From assembly GCA_000434215.1 (NCBI GenBank), contig HF999743.1, forward strand, positions 12,477-24,517: DNA of 12,041 bases. Direction: 5' to 3'. A program made the translations under genes and the position numbers. Below the pieces are notes generated by a model. That model had not been told where the DNA came from. It did not search any database and was given only the letters and a program-made list of their open reading frames with translations. Origin of the DNA: Bacteroides sp. CAG:144 (GTDB lineage: Bacteria > Bacteroidota > Bacteroidia > Bacteroidales > UBA11471). Below are positions 1 through 7,716 of this stretch, piece after piece. How positions within the stretch are numbered: the stretch's first letter is position 1; every line of letters starts with the position of its first letter.

Positions 1-1
1 T

Positions 2-688
2 TACTACACCCGCCGTACAACAGATCTGCCGATAATAACCCCATTGCCGTTATCGACCGGTTATCCCCATACATTCGACAACGGCGGACAAGTCAGCAAT
101 CGGGGGATCGAAGGAACTGTTTCCGTCGACATTTTACCCGATAGTAAAAATCTATCCCTGCTGACATTCGCAAGCCTTGCATACAACCGCAACCGCATCG
201 ACAAACTCCCGACATACTTTGCATCGATCTATAACGAAGCGATAGAAAAAAGCATGGAAACAATCGGGATCTCGCCTTCGACAGGTTTTCTCCAAGAAAA
301 CCGCACCCTTACGGAATTATACCGTATCGACCCGACAAACGGAGAACTCGTCGCCGAAGGTTCGACTGCCCCGACGATACGGGGCAACTGGGGTTTCTCC
401 GCCACATACCGGCAATGGCAATTCAATCTCGTTACGACTTTCTCGGCCGGAGCAAAAGCATACGATATGAACAGAGCGAAGACCGAAGAAAATCCGTTCG
501 TCCGGGACAATCGCTTTTCATTACGCAACGTGCAGTTGGCCTATACATTCCCGGCATGGAAAACATTCCGCCTGATGTTGCTGGCTTCGGGAGAAAACCT
601 CTTCCGTTACTCCTCGTCCGATATAGACTTGGGATATTACTACCCTTATGCGCGTACTTACACGTTAGCTTTACGCATACAACTCTGA
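2..688 (+). CDS. SusC/RagA-like TonB-dependent receptor, C-terminal part (5' end outside window)
   Basis: This is the C-terminal end of an outer-membrane SusC-like receptor, the barrel through which a ligand caught by the partner SusD would be imported with TonB energy. The reading frame is open from base 2, so the gene starts before the window; the internal TTG at 44 is not its start. About 228 residues remain. They align by eye with the end of the second SusC: a YY...T...ST-GY stretch, then NRGIEG (against NQGFEF), then APTIRG...FSAGAKAYD (against EPILQG...YSFGADRYN), then VQLAYTFP and YYPYAR (against LRISYTLP and TYPYAR). Plug, TonB box and any STN domain lie outside the window. Two oddities: the segment between the GAKAYD and VQLAY strands is much shorter than in the paralogue, and the last residue is Leu rather than the usual aromatic. 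The stop is one base before the ATG of the SusD gene, as in a co-transcribed susCD pair. Confidence 0.93.
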   Translation, partial: YYTRRTTDLPIITPLPLSTGYPHTFDNGGQVSNRGIEGTVSVDILPDSKNLSLLTFASLAYNRNRIDKLPTYFASIYNEAIEKSMETIGISPSTGFLQENRTLTELYRIDPTNGELVAEGSTAPTIRGNWGFSATYRQWQFNLVTTFSAGAKAYDMNRAKTEENPFVRDNRFSLRNVQLAYTFPAWKTFRLMLLASGENLFRYSSSDIDLGYYYPYARTYTLALRIQL

Positions 689-689
689 A

Positions 690-2165
690 ATGAAAAAGAT
701 ACGACACATATTGGCCCTTTTTCTTGTTCCGTTGGTCGCCTGCACCGACTGGTTCGATGCCGTACCCGACAACGGAACGATCCCCGATAAAAAATTTTTC
801 GGAGACGAGAACGCCTTTTATAATGCACTCATCGACGTCTATACGCAACTACGCAGCAACGACCTTTACGGAGAGAATCTGACTTTGGGCATGCTCGAAT
901 TTATGAGTCAGGACTTTATTCCTTACGACACACCGAGCACCGACATCAGCAAATTCCGTTACGATACGCCCGAAAATAGTACACGCATCGCCACGGTCAT
1001 GCGGGAAATGTACCGTGCAATCGCATCTTGCAACAAAATTCTCGAAGAAATAGAGCATACCGACGTCTCTTTTTACAACCCGGGACAGAAAGAGATCATC
1101 ACCGGTGAATTGTACGCACTGAGAGGGGCTCTACATTTCGACCTTTTACGGCTGTTCCATCCTACCGTTACCCGAGAACCCGGCTTCTCGGGGCTACCTT
1201 ACATGACGCATTTCGGCACAGAAACGAGCCGGCCGCAAACATCATCGCAACTGTTGCGCCTTATCCTCGACGATCTCTCGCATGCTGCCGACTTGTTGAG
1301 AGAATATGACCCTATATTATCGGGCTGGAACCACTCCTCCGTGGCCTTGGGACAAATCGATAACCGGCTGCGGACATTTTATCTCAACTATTATGCCGTA
1401 ACCGCCCTGCAAGCCCGCATATATCTTTATATGGGAGACTACAAAAATGCTCTCGAAAGAGCACAAGAAACTTACTCCCATTTGCAAAAAGTAGAGGTTT
1501 CTTCCCAATTATTCTACTTTGTTTCTCCGGGAAAATACAACAGCGACTTTTGTTTCTCACGGGAACACATTTGGGGAATATCGTCCATGCCCGACGGATT
1601 TACAGCGTTATCCGATACGATGTTCCGAACGAATCTGATAACAGTGCGCAGCGACATATCGGCCGTTTTTCCCGATGCCAACGATACCCGTTTCCGTGAA
1701 TGGTTCACCCGCCAAAGCAATGGAAGCTATACATTGCAACATAAGTTCGGTTCGAGTACTTTACTCTCGGGATATATTTACAGCTCGAGCGGTAGCGAAT
1801 CGGATCTGCCGGCACGCATTCCCGTCATCAAACTGGGAGAAGTGTCGCTTATCGCGGCCGAAGCCCTTAACCGGGACAACAAGCCCGATGAAGCAGCCGA
1901 ATGGCTCATCGAAATGCAAACATCGAAAAGGAACTCCATAGTCGAACAGATGAAAGCCAACGGAAAAATTTCCGTCGAAACGATAGATGCCGCCATACGC
2001 GACGAATATCAGCGCGAATTTTGGGGAGAAGGCCAACGCTTTTTCTTCCACAAACGCATGAACGATACCCGCATCGTCTCCTACAACGGCGACAGCATCG
2101 ATATTTCCAGCGAACAATATACATGGCCCATACCGGCCGGAACGATTTCGGTAAATCCAGAATAA
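690..2165 (+). CDS. SusD/RagB-like surface lipoprotein (first pair)
   Basis: This is a 491-residue SusD/RagB-family protein, a helical TPR-based lipoprotein that caps the SusC barrel on the cell surface and holds the ligand. Residues 1-17 are a lipoprotein signal peptide ending in the lipobox LVAC, with lipidated Cys18, followed by TDWFD, a common SusD start. Family landmarks are the ELYALRGALHFDLLRLF helix near residue 150, NYYAVTALQARIYLYMGDY from residue 233, KLGEVSLIAAEALNR near 390, and the C-terminal FWGEGQRFFFHKR and YTWPIP blocks. Length is normal for the family and the frame is intact. The ATG at 690 is one base after the upstream SusC stop, and its own stop directly abuts the next ATG, so the genes are almost certainly cotranslated. 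It is clearly related to the SusD at 5524-6984. The ligand cannot be read from sequence, and SusD membership alone does not prove a glycan. Confidence 0.95.
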   Translation: MKKIRHILALFLVPLVACTDWFDAVPDNGTIPDKKFFGDENAFYNALIDVYTQLRSNDLYGENLTLGMLEFMSQDFIPYDTPSTDISKFRYDTPENSTRIATVMREMYRAIASCNKILEEIEHTDVSFYNPGQKEIITGELYALRGALHFDLLRLFHPTVTREPGFSGLPYMTHFGTETSRPQTSSQLLRLILDDLSHAADLLREYDPILSGWNHSSVALGQIDNRLRTFYLNYYAVTALQARIYLYMGDYKNALERAQETYSHLQKVEVSSQLFYFVSPGKYNSDFCFSREHIWGISSMPDGFTALSDTMFRTNLITVRSDISAVFPDANDTRFREWFTRQSNGSYTLQHKFGSSTLLSGYIYSSSGSESDLPARIPVIKLGEVSLIAAEALNRDNKPDEAAEWLIEMQTSKRNSIVEQMKANGKISVETIDAAIRDEYQREFWGEGQRFFFHKRMNDTRIVSYNGDSIDISSEQYTWPIPAGTISVNPE

Positions 2166-5100
2166 ATGAAAATGCGCCCCCTATATCTCCTGCTGATAAT
2201 CCTATCGGGAATACACTTTTTCTCGATGGAAAAATCTTACGCCCAAAAAAAGATGTCGGTGCATCTGCAACACAAAACATTGAATGATGTACTGCTTACA
2301 GTACAAAAAAACGGAAGATATTATCTTTATATCGATCCTTCCATAAATACAGAGAAACGCATCTCTATATCTACACAATATACCGATCCGGTCGCTTTCC
2401 TCCAACAAATCGACAACAGCCTTTCTTACGAAATCATCGATAATACCCTTGTCGTAACACCTCAAAAAGATAATGCCGGCCGCTTATTCGGCCTTGTACT
2501 CGATGAAAACGAACAACCCGTATCGGGAGTCGTCGTACATTGTGGAAACGGGAAAAAGAACGGTGCCGCCCTCACCGACTCAGACGGGCGTTTCTCGCTC
2601 CCCGCCGGAACCGTAAACACCACTCTCACCGCAACGTTCATCGGATACAAAAAACAAAATATCGAAGTCGGAAAGAAAAAATTCTTCTGCATACATCTCG
2701 AAGCCGATGTAAATGAACTCGACGACGTAATTGTTACCGGATATGCCCCCAAAGCAAAAAACAGTTTTACCGGTACTGCCGTACAGGTAAAAGGAGAGGA
2801 ACTGCGTACTATCAACAATACGAGCTTTTTCGATGCGTTGAAAGTTTTCGATCCCTCTTTTAAAACGGTCGATTCCCGAGAACTTTTCGGTTCCGACCCT
2901 AATCATGTCCCCTCGCAAATCGAGATACGCGGACAAAATAGCTTCCCCGACATATCGGAAAACAACCTGCGTACCGAAACCAGCCTGCCGGTATTTATCC
3001 TCGACGGCTTTGAAGTAAATGTGGAAAAAGTGTACGACCTCGACATGAACCGCATACAAAGCGTTACCATACTCAAAGACGCTTCGGCATCGGCCATCTA
3101 CGGGTCTCGCGCCGCCAACGGAGTAATCGTCATCGAGACAAGAAGTCCCGAAGCCGGAAAACTGCAAATCAATTACTCGCTTACCTCGGGCGTGCAAGTT
3201 CCCGACCTCTCTTCCTATAACCTCATGAATGCCGCAGAAGCCCTCGAATTCCAAAAAGCAGCCGGGGTTTTCAACGCCACCAACGAGGGAGAAGACCCAG
3301 GAACACGGCTCAACTCCTATAACGTCATCCGACAAGAAATCATGAGCGGAACCGATACTTACTGGCTTTCCAAGCCCCTGCGGGTGGGATTCCAGCATAA
3401 ACACTCCCTGCTCATCGACGGTAGCGTAAATAACGAAAAAGCCGAGAAAGAAGAATTTGGGAATATCCGTTACTCGGTCAATCTCGCTTTCGGACAGAAC
3501 AACGGTGTCATGAAAGGCTCGGGTCGAACTACTTATGAAGCCGGCACAAAACTGCTTTACAACAGTAAAAAATTATATATCACCAACGACCTGCAATTCA
3601 GCATGGTCAATAGCGACGAATCTCCTTATGGCGATTTTTCGAGTTATACGCAAGCCCTTCCCTATCATCGGGAAAAAGATGCCGACGGAAAATATTACCG
3701 CACCCTATCGCTTGCCAACGTAGCCCCCGAAGGTATGAGCCTGTCTATTCTGGCACAACAAGAATCGCCCGTTTATGAAGCAAAATACCTCAATTCCTTT
3801 ACCGAAAAAGAGAACTACAACGTAACCAATAATACCAGCATCAACTGGGAAGTTTTCTCCGATTTGCGTGTACGAGCCAATTTCTCGGTATCGTATGACT
3901 TCAATCGTACCGACGGATTCATTTCCCCCCAGAGTTTCTCCTATATCAACAGCGACGATAACACTTCAACGACTCCCAGCGTACTTTACAATCGGGGGAA
4001 ATACACACTCAGTAACAATTCCTCTCTCAGTTATAAAGGCAACATCGTAGTCTCTTATTCCCATTCTTTCGGAGTCCACGACATACAAGCCATCTGGGGC
4101 GGCGAAGTCAGTCAAAACGAATACAACAGCGATGGCTATACGCTTACGGGATTCCTCGGCGACGCGCTCAATTATCTTTCCTACGGAGTACAATATGAGT
4201 TGTACGGACGGCCGTCGGGTAGTGAAAGTATGGTACGGGCAGCGGGTACTTTTGCCAATATCAACTATTCCTATCACAACCGTTATCTGGTCGACCTGAC
4301 TGGTCGTATCGACGGTTCGTCGATTTACGGAAAAAACCAGCAGACAGCACCCTACTGGTCGGTAGGATTCCGATGGAACATGCACAACGAATCGTTCTTG
4401 AAAGGCAACGATATGCTGCAAAAACTGGCCTTGCGACTCAATGTGGGCACAACCGGGAACCAGAACTTCTCCAAAAGTCAAGCCACGAGCCTCTATACAT
4501 TTCTGACATCGGTTTATGGCGGATATTTCGGCGCATTGGTATCGACTCTGGGAAATCCCGATCTGAAAGGACAACTCACTTACAACCGGAACATCGGGAT
4601 AGAAGGCACTCTCTTCGGTAATAAGTTCAACTTCGACATCAACTATTACTACAACACGACCGAAGGAAACCTTACCGATATCACCATAGCCCCATCGATA
4701 GGTTTCGATTCCTACAAAACCAACATGGGAGATCTGACAAACCAAGGCTTTGAATTCAGTTTCAGTTACACCCCTATCCGCACACGGGACATCACCCTCA
4801 ATTTCATGCTCAACGGCGCACACAACACCAATCGTATCACCAGTATCTCCGAAACATTGCGGAAGTACAATGAGCAGATAAGCAAAGATGCAGAAAAAGG
4901 TACGGCCAATGTTTTCCTATTCAAAGAGGGAGAATCGATGAATACCATCTACGCCGTGCGCAGCCTCGGTATAGACCCCGGTACAGGTAAAGAGATATTC
5001 CTCACCAAAGAGGGGGAAAAAACATTTACGTGGAGTGCCGACGACCAAGTTCCCGTAGGTGTAAATGAACCGATCTTACAAGGATATATCGGAGGAAATT

Positions 5101-5519
5101 TCCGTTATAAAGCATGGGAAATAGGTACGACATTCAATTATTCGTTCGGTGCCGACCGTTACAACTATACTTTGCACGAAAAAATAGAAAATGTCGACTA
5201 TATGGTCAATAACGACCGGCGTGCCCTGACCGAACGCTGGAAACAACCCGGCGACGTAGCCCGTTACAAAGCCATCAGCGACAATAGCGTAACGCAATCG
5301 ACTTCCCGATTTGTACAACGGGAGAGAATGTTGAGCCTCACCTCTTTGCGCATAAGCTACACTTTGCCGCAATCGATATTGCGCGGACGCAAACTATCGA
5401 TGGTAAAACTATCCGTTACCGGCAACGAAATATTCTACTGTTCGACCATCAGGCAGGAAAGAGGTCTCACCTACCCTTACGCACGCTCGATCAATTTCTC
5501 GGCTTATATAAACTTCTAA
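2166..5519 (+). CDS. SusC/RagA-like TonB-dependent receptor with STN domain (second pair)
   Basis: This is a complete 1117-residue outer-membrane SusC-family importer. Domains in order: signal peptide with likely SPase I cut after SYA (residue 26); STN (secretin/TonB short N-terminal) domain about 30-99; carboxypeptidase-regulatory-like beta domain about 107-180; TonB box DDVIVTGY at 186-193; plug about 195-330, with LDG at 279-281 and the SusC-typical block ILKDASASAIYGSRAANGV ending near 320; then a 22-strand-type barrel to the end. It finishes in YINF, with the terminal aromatic expected for BAM recognition. The ATG directly follows the TAA of the upstream SusD gene, with no base between, and the stop is four bases before the next SusD. 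The STN domain is the part of such receptors that usually signals to a FecR-type anti-sigma factor, so this receptor may report ligand binding as well as import it. No such regulator is in the window. The substrate is unknown. Confidence 0.96.
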   Translation: MKMRPLYLLLIILSGIHFFSMEKSYAQKKMSVHLQHKTLNDVLLTVQKNGRYYLYIDPSINTEKRISISTQYTDPVAFLQQIDNSLSYEIIDNTLVVTPQKDNAGRLFGLVLDENEQPVSGVVVHCGNGKKNGAALTDSDGRFSLPAGTVNTTLTATFIGYKKQNIEVGKKKFFCIHLEADVNELDDVIVTGYAPKAKNSFTGTAVQVKGEELRTINNTSFFDALKVFDPSFKTVDSRELFGSDPNHVPSQIEIRGQNSFPDISENNLRTETSLPVFILDGFEVNVEKVYDLDMNRIQSVTILKDASASAIYGSRAANGVIVIETRSPEAGKLQINYSLTSGVQVPDLSSYNLMNAAEALEFQKAAGVFNATNEGEDPGTRLNSYNVIRQEIMSGTDTYWLSKPLRVGFQHKHSLLIDGSVNNEKAEKEEFGNIRYSVNLAFGQNNGVMKGSGRTTYEAGTKLLYNSKKLYITNDLQFSMVNSDESPYGDFSSYTQALPYHREKDADGKYYRTLSLANVAPEGMSLSILAQQESPVYEAKYLNSFTEKENYNVTNNTSINWEVFSDLRVRANFSVSYDFNRTDGFISPQSFSYINSDDNTSTTPSVLYNRGKYTLSNNSSLSYKGNIVVSYSHSFGVHDIQAIWGGEVSQNEYNSDGYTLTGFLGDALNYLSYGVQYELYGRPSGSESMVRAAGTFANINYSYHNRYLVDLTGRIDGSSIYGKNQQTAPYWSVGFRWNMHNESFLKGNDMLQKLALRLNVGTTGNQNFSKSQATSLYTFLTSVYGGYFGALVSTLGNPDLKGQLTYNRNIGIEGTLFGNKFNFDINYYYNTTEGNLTDITIAPSIGFDSYKTNMGDLTNQGFEFSFSYTPIRTRDITLNFMLNGAHNTNRITSISETLRKYNEQISKDAEKGTANVFLFKEGESMNTIYAVRSLGIDPGTGKEIFLTKEGEKTFTWSADDQVPVGVNEPILQGYIGGNFRYKAWEIGTTFNYSFGADRYNYTLHEKIENVDYMVNNDRRALTERWKQPGDVARYKAISDNSVTQSTSRFVQRERMLSLTSLRISYTLPQSILRGRKLSMVKLSVTGNEIFYCSTIRQERGLTYPYARSINFSAYINF

Positions 5520-5523
5520 CCGT

Positions 5524-6984
5524 ATGAAAACCGTCAAATATCAAATATTACATATTTTCCCCGCTTTTTTCCTCGCAGCGGTTTTATCGGCCTGTTCATG
5601 GCTCGATGTCGGCTCCAAATCGGAAATAGACGGGGACGAAATGTTCCTTTCTACCGAAGGCTATTATACGGCAATCACAGGCGTATACATCAATATGGGC
5701 AGTACCGAGTTGTATGGCGGGAATCTTCCGCTCTCGGCCCTTGAACCGCTTACCCAGCAATATACACAACCCGATGATGATACCGACCGCACCAAATGGG
5801 GACAATACAACTACACGACCGACGGAGCCAAAACCATCATCGATGATGTCTGGGGGACGATGTACAACACCATCGTCAATTGCAATCTGCTCATCGAAAA
5901 TCTCGAAAGGGAAGATTGTCCTGTTTTCGACGCCGGAGTATGGGAAATTCTCACAGGTGAAGCTATCGGTCTGAGAGCTTATATGTTCTTTGACCTGATA
6001 CGCCTTTACAACGAAGCATATTGCGTAAATCCCGAATGTAAAAATGTTCCGCTGAAAAAAGATTTCGGCTTCAATCTCGGCGAGCAGGCCACGACCCGGC
6101 AGGCTCTCGATTACCTTGTGGGCGAACTCAACCGGGCACAAAAACTTTTGCGGGAAAACGACCCTATCGTTTCGGGTAAAAGTTACTCCGACAAATATGT
6201 CAATTACGATCGCCGTTATCGCATGAACTACTATGCCGTAACAGCTTTGCTGGCCCGTATCGAACTGTACAGGGGAGAATACGCCGCTGCATACGGTTAT
6301 GCCGAAGAGGTCATCGGAAACTCCGATTTCCGATTTATCGAAGCCGACGAAATCATTGAAACCGATGCGTATGGAAAAGAACAAAAAATCGACCGCCTTT
6401 TCATGCCCGAAATGATTTTCGCTCTCGGGAACGAGAATATTCTCACTACGTCCCGCTCCGACTACGAAAGTTTGGGCGGCGACTTCATCAAATCGGCTGC
6501 CTGTTATGACGAAAACGATGTACGCCGCAACTGGATTTATACCAATCCAAGCGCCAACAATAAAATAAACCTTATCCGTTATCAACGCTCGACGCTCGCC
6601 GAAGATGCTTATCTATACGACATACCGGCCGTACCGTTACTTAAACTCGGTGAAATGTATCTCATCGCGGCAGAAGCTGTCTTGAACAACCCGTCGGCAG
6701 GAGATAAAAATCCGGGCGAATGGATCAACACATTAAAAGGGCATCGCAACACTTCGCTCCTTCCCGACGGTGCCGATAACAACGCGATAGAGACCCAGAT
6801 CACGCGCGAATACATCGGAGAATTCAAAGGCGAGGGCCAACTGTTCTTCTACTACAAACGCCGTAACATGTCGGCTATCGACGATGGATACTATACGGGA
6901 AACACCGTAAAAATGAACTCGTCATACTATACATGGCCTTTACCTGAATATGAACAGGATTTCGGCCACGGAACCGGAAAATAA
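5524..6984 (+). CDS. SusD/RagB-like surface lipoprotein (second pair)
   Basis: This 486-residue SusD-family lipoprotein is the partner of the SusC encoded four bases upstream. The signal peptide ends in the lipobox LSAC with lipidated Cys24, followed by SWLDV. Family landmarks are EILTGEAIGLRAYMFFDLIRLY near residue 140-160, NYYAVTALLARIELYRGEY from residue 235, LLKLGEMYLIAAEAVL near 378, and FKGEGQLFFYYKRRN plus YTWPLPE near the end. Most of these blocks have counterparts at nearly the same residue number in the SusD at 690-2165 (for example NYYAVTAL at 233 and 235, and a DPI-SG block in both), so the two SusDs are paralogues. It would act on the cell surface as ligand-binding lid of its SusC. 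The C-terminal tail after the YTWPLP block (EYEQDFGHGTGK) is longer and more polar than in the first copy. The stop precedes an unusual Shine-Dalgarno-like site for the next gene. Confidence 0.95.
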   Translation: MKTVKYQILHIFPAFFLAAVLSACSWLDVGSKSEIDGDEMFLSTEGYYTAITGVYINMGSTELYGGNLPLSALEPLTQQYTQPDDDTDRTKWGQYNYTTDGAKTIIDDVWGTMYNTIVNCNLLIENLEREDCPVFDAGVWEILTGEAIGLRAYMFFDLIRLYNEAYCVNPECKNVPLKKDFGFNLGEQATTRQALDYLVGELNRAQKLLRENDPIVSGKSYSDKYVNYDRRYRMNYYAVTALLARIELYRGEYAAAYGYAEEVIGNSDFRFIEADEIIETDAYGKEQKIDRLFMPEMIFALGNENILTTSRSDYESLGGDFIKSAACYDENDVRRNWIYTNPSANNKINLIRYQRSTLAEDAYLYDIPAVPLLKLGEMYLIAAEAVLNNPSAGDKNPGEWINTLKGHRNTSLLPDGADNNAIETQITREYIGEFKGEGQLFFYYKRRNMSAIDDGYYTGNTVKMNSSYYTWPLPEYEQDFGHGTGK

Positions 6985-6987
6985 GAG

Positions 6988-6992
6988 AGGAG
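6988..6992 (+). promoter_or_regulatory. Shine-Dalgarno-like AGGAG before the DUF4843 gene
   Basis: AGGAG lies in the short gap after the SusD stop, with a 10-base spacer to the ATG at 7003. Bacteroidota genes generally initiate without a Shine-Dalgarno, and most starts in this window show none, so this site stands out. It supports the choice of start at 7003, though its use in initiation is inferred. Confidence 0.5.
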
Positions 6993-7002
6993 ATCAAAAC
7001 CA

Positions 7003-7716
7003 ATGAAAAAATACATTTACCTGCTTCTTATTTGTTACTTTGCAGTCGCATGTAAAGAGGACGTTATCGACCTTTACAATGCCGAGCGTCCTGCCCTCAA
7101 CTTCGCCAAAGGCGACTTCAATCCCGGAACTTATCCCGAAAGTTACTCGTTCAACGCCTATTTTCTGGGTGTAGGAGCCGGAGATTATACGTTGCAAATT
7201 CCCGTGCGGCTATCGGGAACCATCGATAACGAGAACGACCGTACCTACCATGTGCAAGCCAATGAGGGAAAAAGTGAGAACTCCGAAAACGGAATACATT
7301 ACACCCTTGCCGGAAACCAAATTTTCAGAAAAGGTCTTTATCAGGACTCCGTATCGGTTACGATACATGTAGGGGCGCTCGATACCGAACATGACTATCG
7401 CATCTGGCTCGAACTCGTTCCGAGCGAAACTTTCGATGCCGGCATTCCCGAGTACCAGTACGTCGTCATCGACTTCATGAAAAACCTCAATACCATGCCC
7501 GATTTCTGGGCCAATAACAGCAAACTGGCCAAGATACCTTACCACCCCAAGAAATGCGAAATTTTCCTTGAAATAAGCGGCATTACCGACCCCGAATGGG
7601 TAGATGCCGGAGGCACGATACAGCTGGAATACTGGATAAACCTCTGTACGCAATATTTCCTCGAAAACGAAATTTACGACGAAGAAACCGGAAACCGTAT
7701 CTACTTCGATTTATGA
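7003..7716 (+). CDS. DUF4843-type lipoprotein
   Basis: This 237-residue predicted lipoprotein matches the pattern of the DUF4843 family, whose members sit downstream of susCD pairs in Bacteroidota and have no settled function. The signal peptide ends in the lipobox AVAC with lipidated Cys17, followed by KED. The mature part looks all-beta: a strand with SYSFNAYFLG near residue 46, then YTLQIPVRLSG near 59-70, DRTYHVQ near 80, and a second half with VSVTIHVGAL and HDYRIWLELVP. This order (IPV-L-G, then DR-Y-V) is what I associate with DUF4843. The C-terminal half (about 165-237) is more divergent, with Trp/Tyr-rich strands. It follows the SusD by 18 bases with a Shine-Dalgarno-like site, and its TGA overlaps the next ATG (ATGA). 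It is probably an accessory surface protein of the SusCD complex; family assignment is from recalled pattern, not from a profile search. Confidence 0.82.
   Translation: MKKYIYLLLICYFAVACKEDVIDLYNAERPALNFAKGDFNPGTYPESYSFNAYFLGVGAGDYTLQIPVRLSGTIDNENDRTYHVQANEGKSENSENGIHYTLAGNQIFRKGLYQDSVSVTIHVGALDTEHDYRIWLELVPSETFDAGIPEYQYVVIDFMKNLNTMPDFWANNSKLAKIPYHPKKCEIFLEISGITDPEWVDAGGTIQLEYWINLCTQYFLENEIYDEETGNRIYFDL

Noticed and set aside
2245..2251. A run of seven A bases near the start of the second SusC, considered as a phase-variation tract
   Set aside because: Seven A in an A-rich signal-peptide junction is short and common in this kind of genome, and the frame is intact; nothing else suggests slippage control.
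3966..4823. A 285-codon open frame on the minus strand opposite the second SusC gene
   Set aside because: Antisense shadow of the barrel region; no signal, motif or family resemblance. The same holds for the antisense frames at 2580-3404 and 9809-10657.
5596..6585. A 329-codon open frame on the minus strand opposite the second SusD gene
   Set aside because: It is fully antisense to a clear SusD gene, has no recognisable domain, and its low-complexity composition reflects the codon bias of the sense gene.
690..6984. Assigning the locus as a classical polysaccharide utilization locus on the basis of SusC/SusD
   Set aside because: SusCD pairs also import peptides and other ligands, and no carbohydrate-active enzyme or sugar regulator is present, so a glycan substrate would be an unsupported claim.
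7596..7712. An upstream in-frame extension of the PKD-like lipoprotein gene
   Set aside because: The extension is Arg-rich, overlaps the DUF4843 coding region for over 100 bases and would bury the lipoprotein signal peptide; the ATG at 7713 explains both the signal and the ATGA overlap.
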